The notes under the pieces: generated by a model
What the model was told of the DNA's origin: nothing
Database searches by the model: none
The model's input: only the letters and a program-made list of their open reading frames with translations
DNA from: Alcanivorax jadensis T9
GTDB taxonomy: Bacteria > Pseudomonadota > Gammaproteobacteria > Pseudomonadales > Alcanivoracaceae
DNA length: 64,000 bases
Direction: 5' to 3'
NCBI RefSeq assembly: GCF_000756655.1
Contig: NZ_ARXU01000014.1
Span: 38,719-102,718, forward strand
In this document: positions 63,954-64,000 of the stretch, piece after piece
Layout of the letters: every line of letters starts with the position of its first letter
Position numbering within the stretch: position 1 is the stretch's first letter
Program-made: the position numbers and the translations under genes

Positions 63954-64000
63954 TCAAGTCAGCGAATGGTTCTTGTTGAAGTATGATCAAAGCTCCGCTA

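Overview
The window is a 64 kb piece of gammaproteobacterial chromosome that looks like Alcanivorax or a close relative. The main clue is a stand-alone alkB-type alkane 1-monooxygenase with a divergent GntR regulator. Several conserved blocks also match the Pseudomonas/Alcanivorax gene order: def-fmt-rsmB-trkA-trkH opposite LysM-dprA-tsaC-hemF-aroE; gamma-carbonic anhydrase/prlC/yheV; fpr facing a FinR-like LysR gene; recG-oxyR; purE-purK; gmk-rpoZ-spoT-ridA. The genus is an inference from content, not a database match. No rRNA, tRNA or CRISPR was seen.

Layout. 0-2.7 kb: lipase (5' cut by the window edge), OsmC, acyl-CoA dehydrogenase. 2.7-4.4 kb: two small membrane-protein genes in integron-type cassettes (attC sites), the second attC cut by an IS3-like remnant, then a lipoprotein. 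4.6-7.2 kb: class GN sortase with its VIT/VWA target. 7.4-9.4 kb: GntR/alkB. 9.4-10 kb: another solitary attC-like cassette, reverse strand. 10-15.97 kb: trkH, trkA, rsmB, fmt, def (minus). 16.1-22.5 kb: LysM protein, dprA, tsaC, hemF, aroE, an ion channel and an LpxR-like protein (plus). 22.7-25.8 kb: gamma-CA, prlC, yheV. 26.4-31.6 kb: a chaperone-usher fimbrial operon of lower GC, with a convergent mini-pilin-like gene. 31.8-40.6 kb: FAD monooxygenase, fpr/finR, M23 peptidase, cobS and small envelope or housekeeping genes. 40.9-47.7 kb: recG, oxyR, an epimerase, purEK, a VTT protein. 47.7-56.7 kb: DUF2789, ridA, spoT, rpoZ, gmk, ilvD, a doeB-like deacylase, glutamate dehydrogenase. 56.8-64 kb: a genomic island that runs past the right edge, with hipBA, a divergent pair (MatP-like RHH/coiled-coil protein and tandem winged-helix protein), an inovirus-Gp2/YfjJ-like protein with an HUH-like motif, AlpA, prlF-yhaV and an unknown gene.

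Intergenic DNA is rich in dispersed inverted repeats of at least four kinds. These are Pseudomonas-style REP pairs (GTAGGAGC...GCGAAC), long palindromes between convergent or adjacent genes (36.2 and 45.1 kb), AT-rich tandem AGTTAAC/AGTGAATAG elements (7.2, 9.3/10.0, 44.1 kb), and a 299-bp MITE-like element with 32-bp terminal repeats (37.2 kb).

The most notable items are the integron cassettes with no integrase in view, the MatP-like/HUH-like/AlpA island, a perfect 26-bp palindrome that encodes the same three C-terminal residues plus stop on both strands of the fimbrial locus, a near-copy of the gmk promoter after ilvD, and clear operator palindromes upstream of alkB, hipBA and prlF-yhaV.
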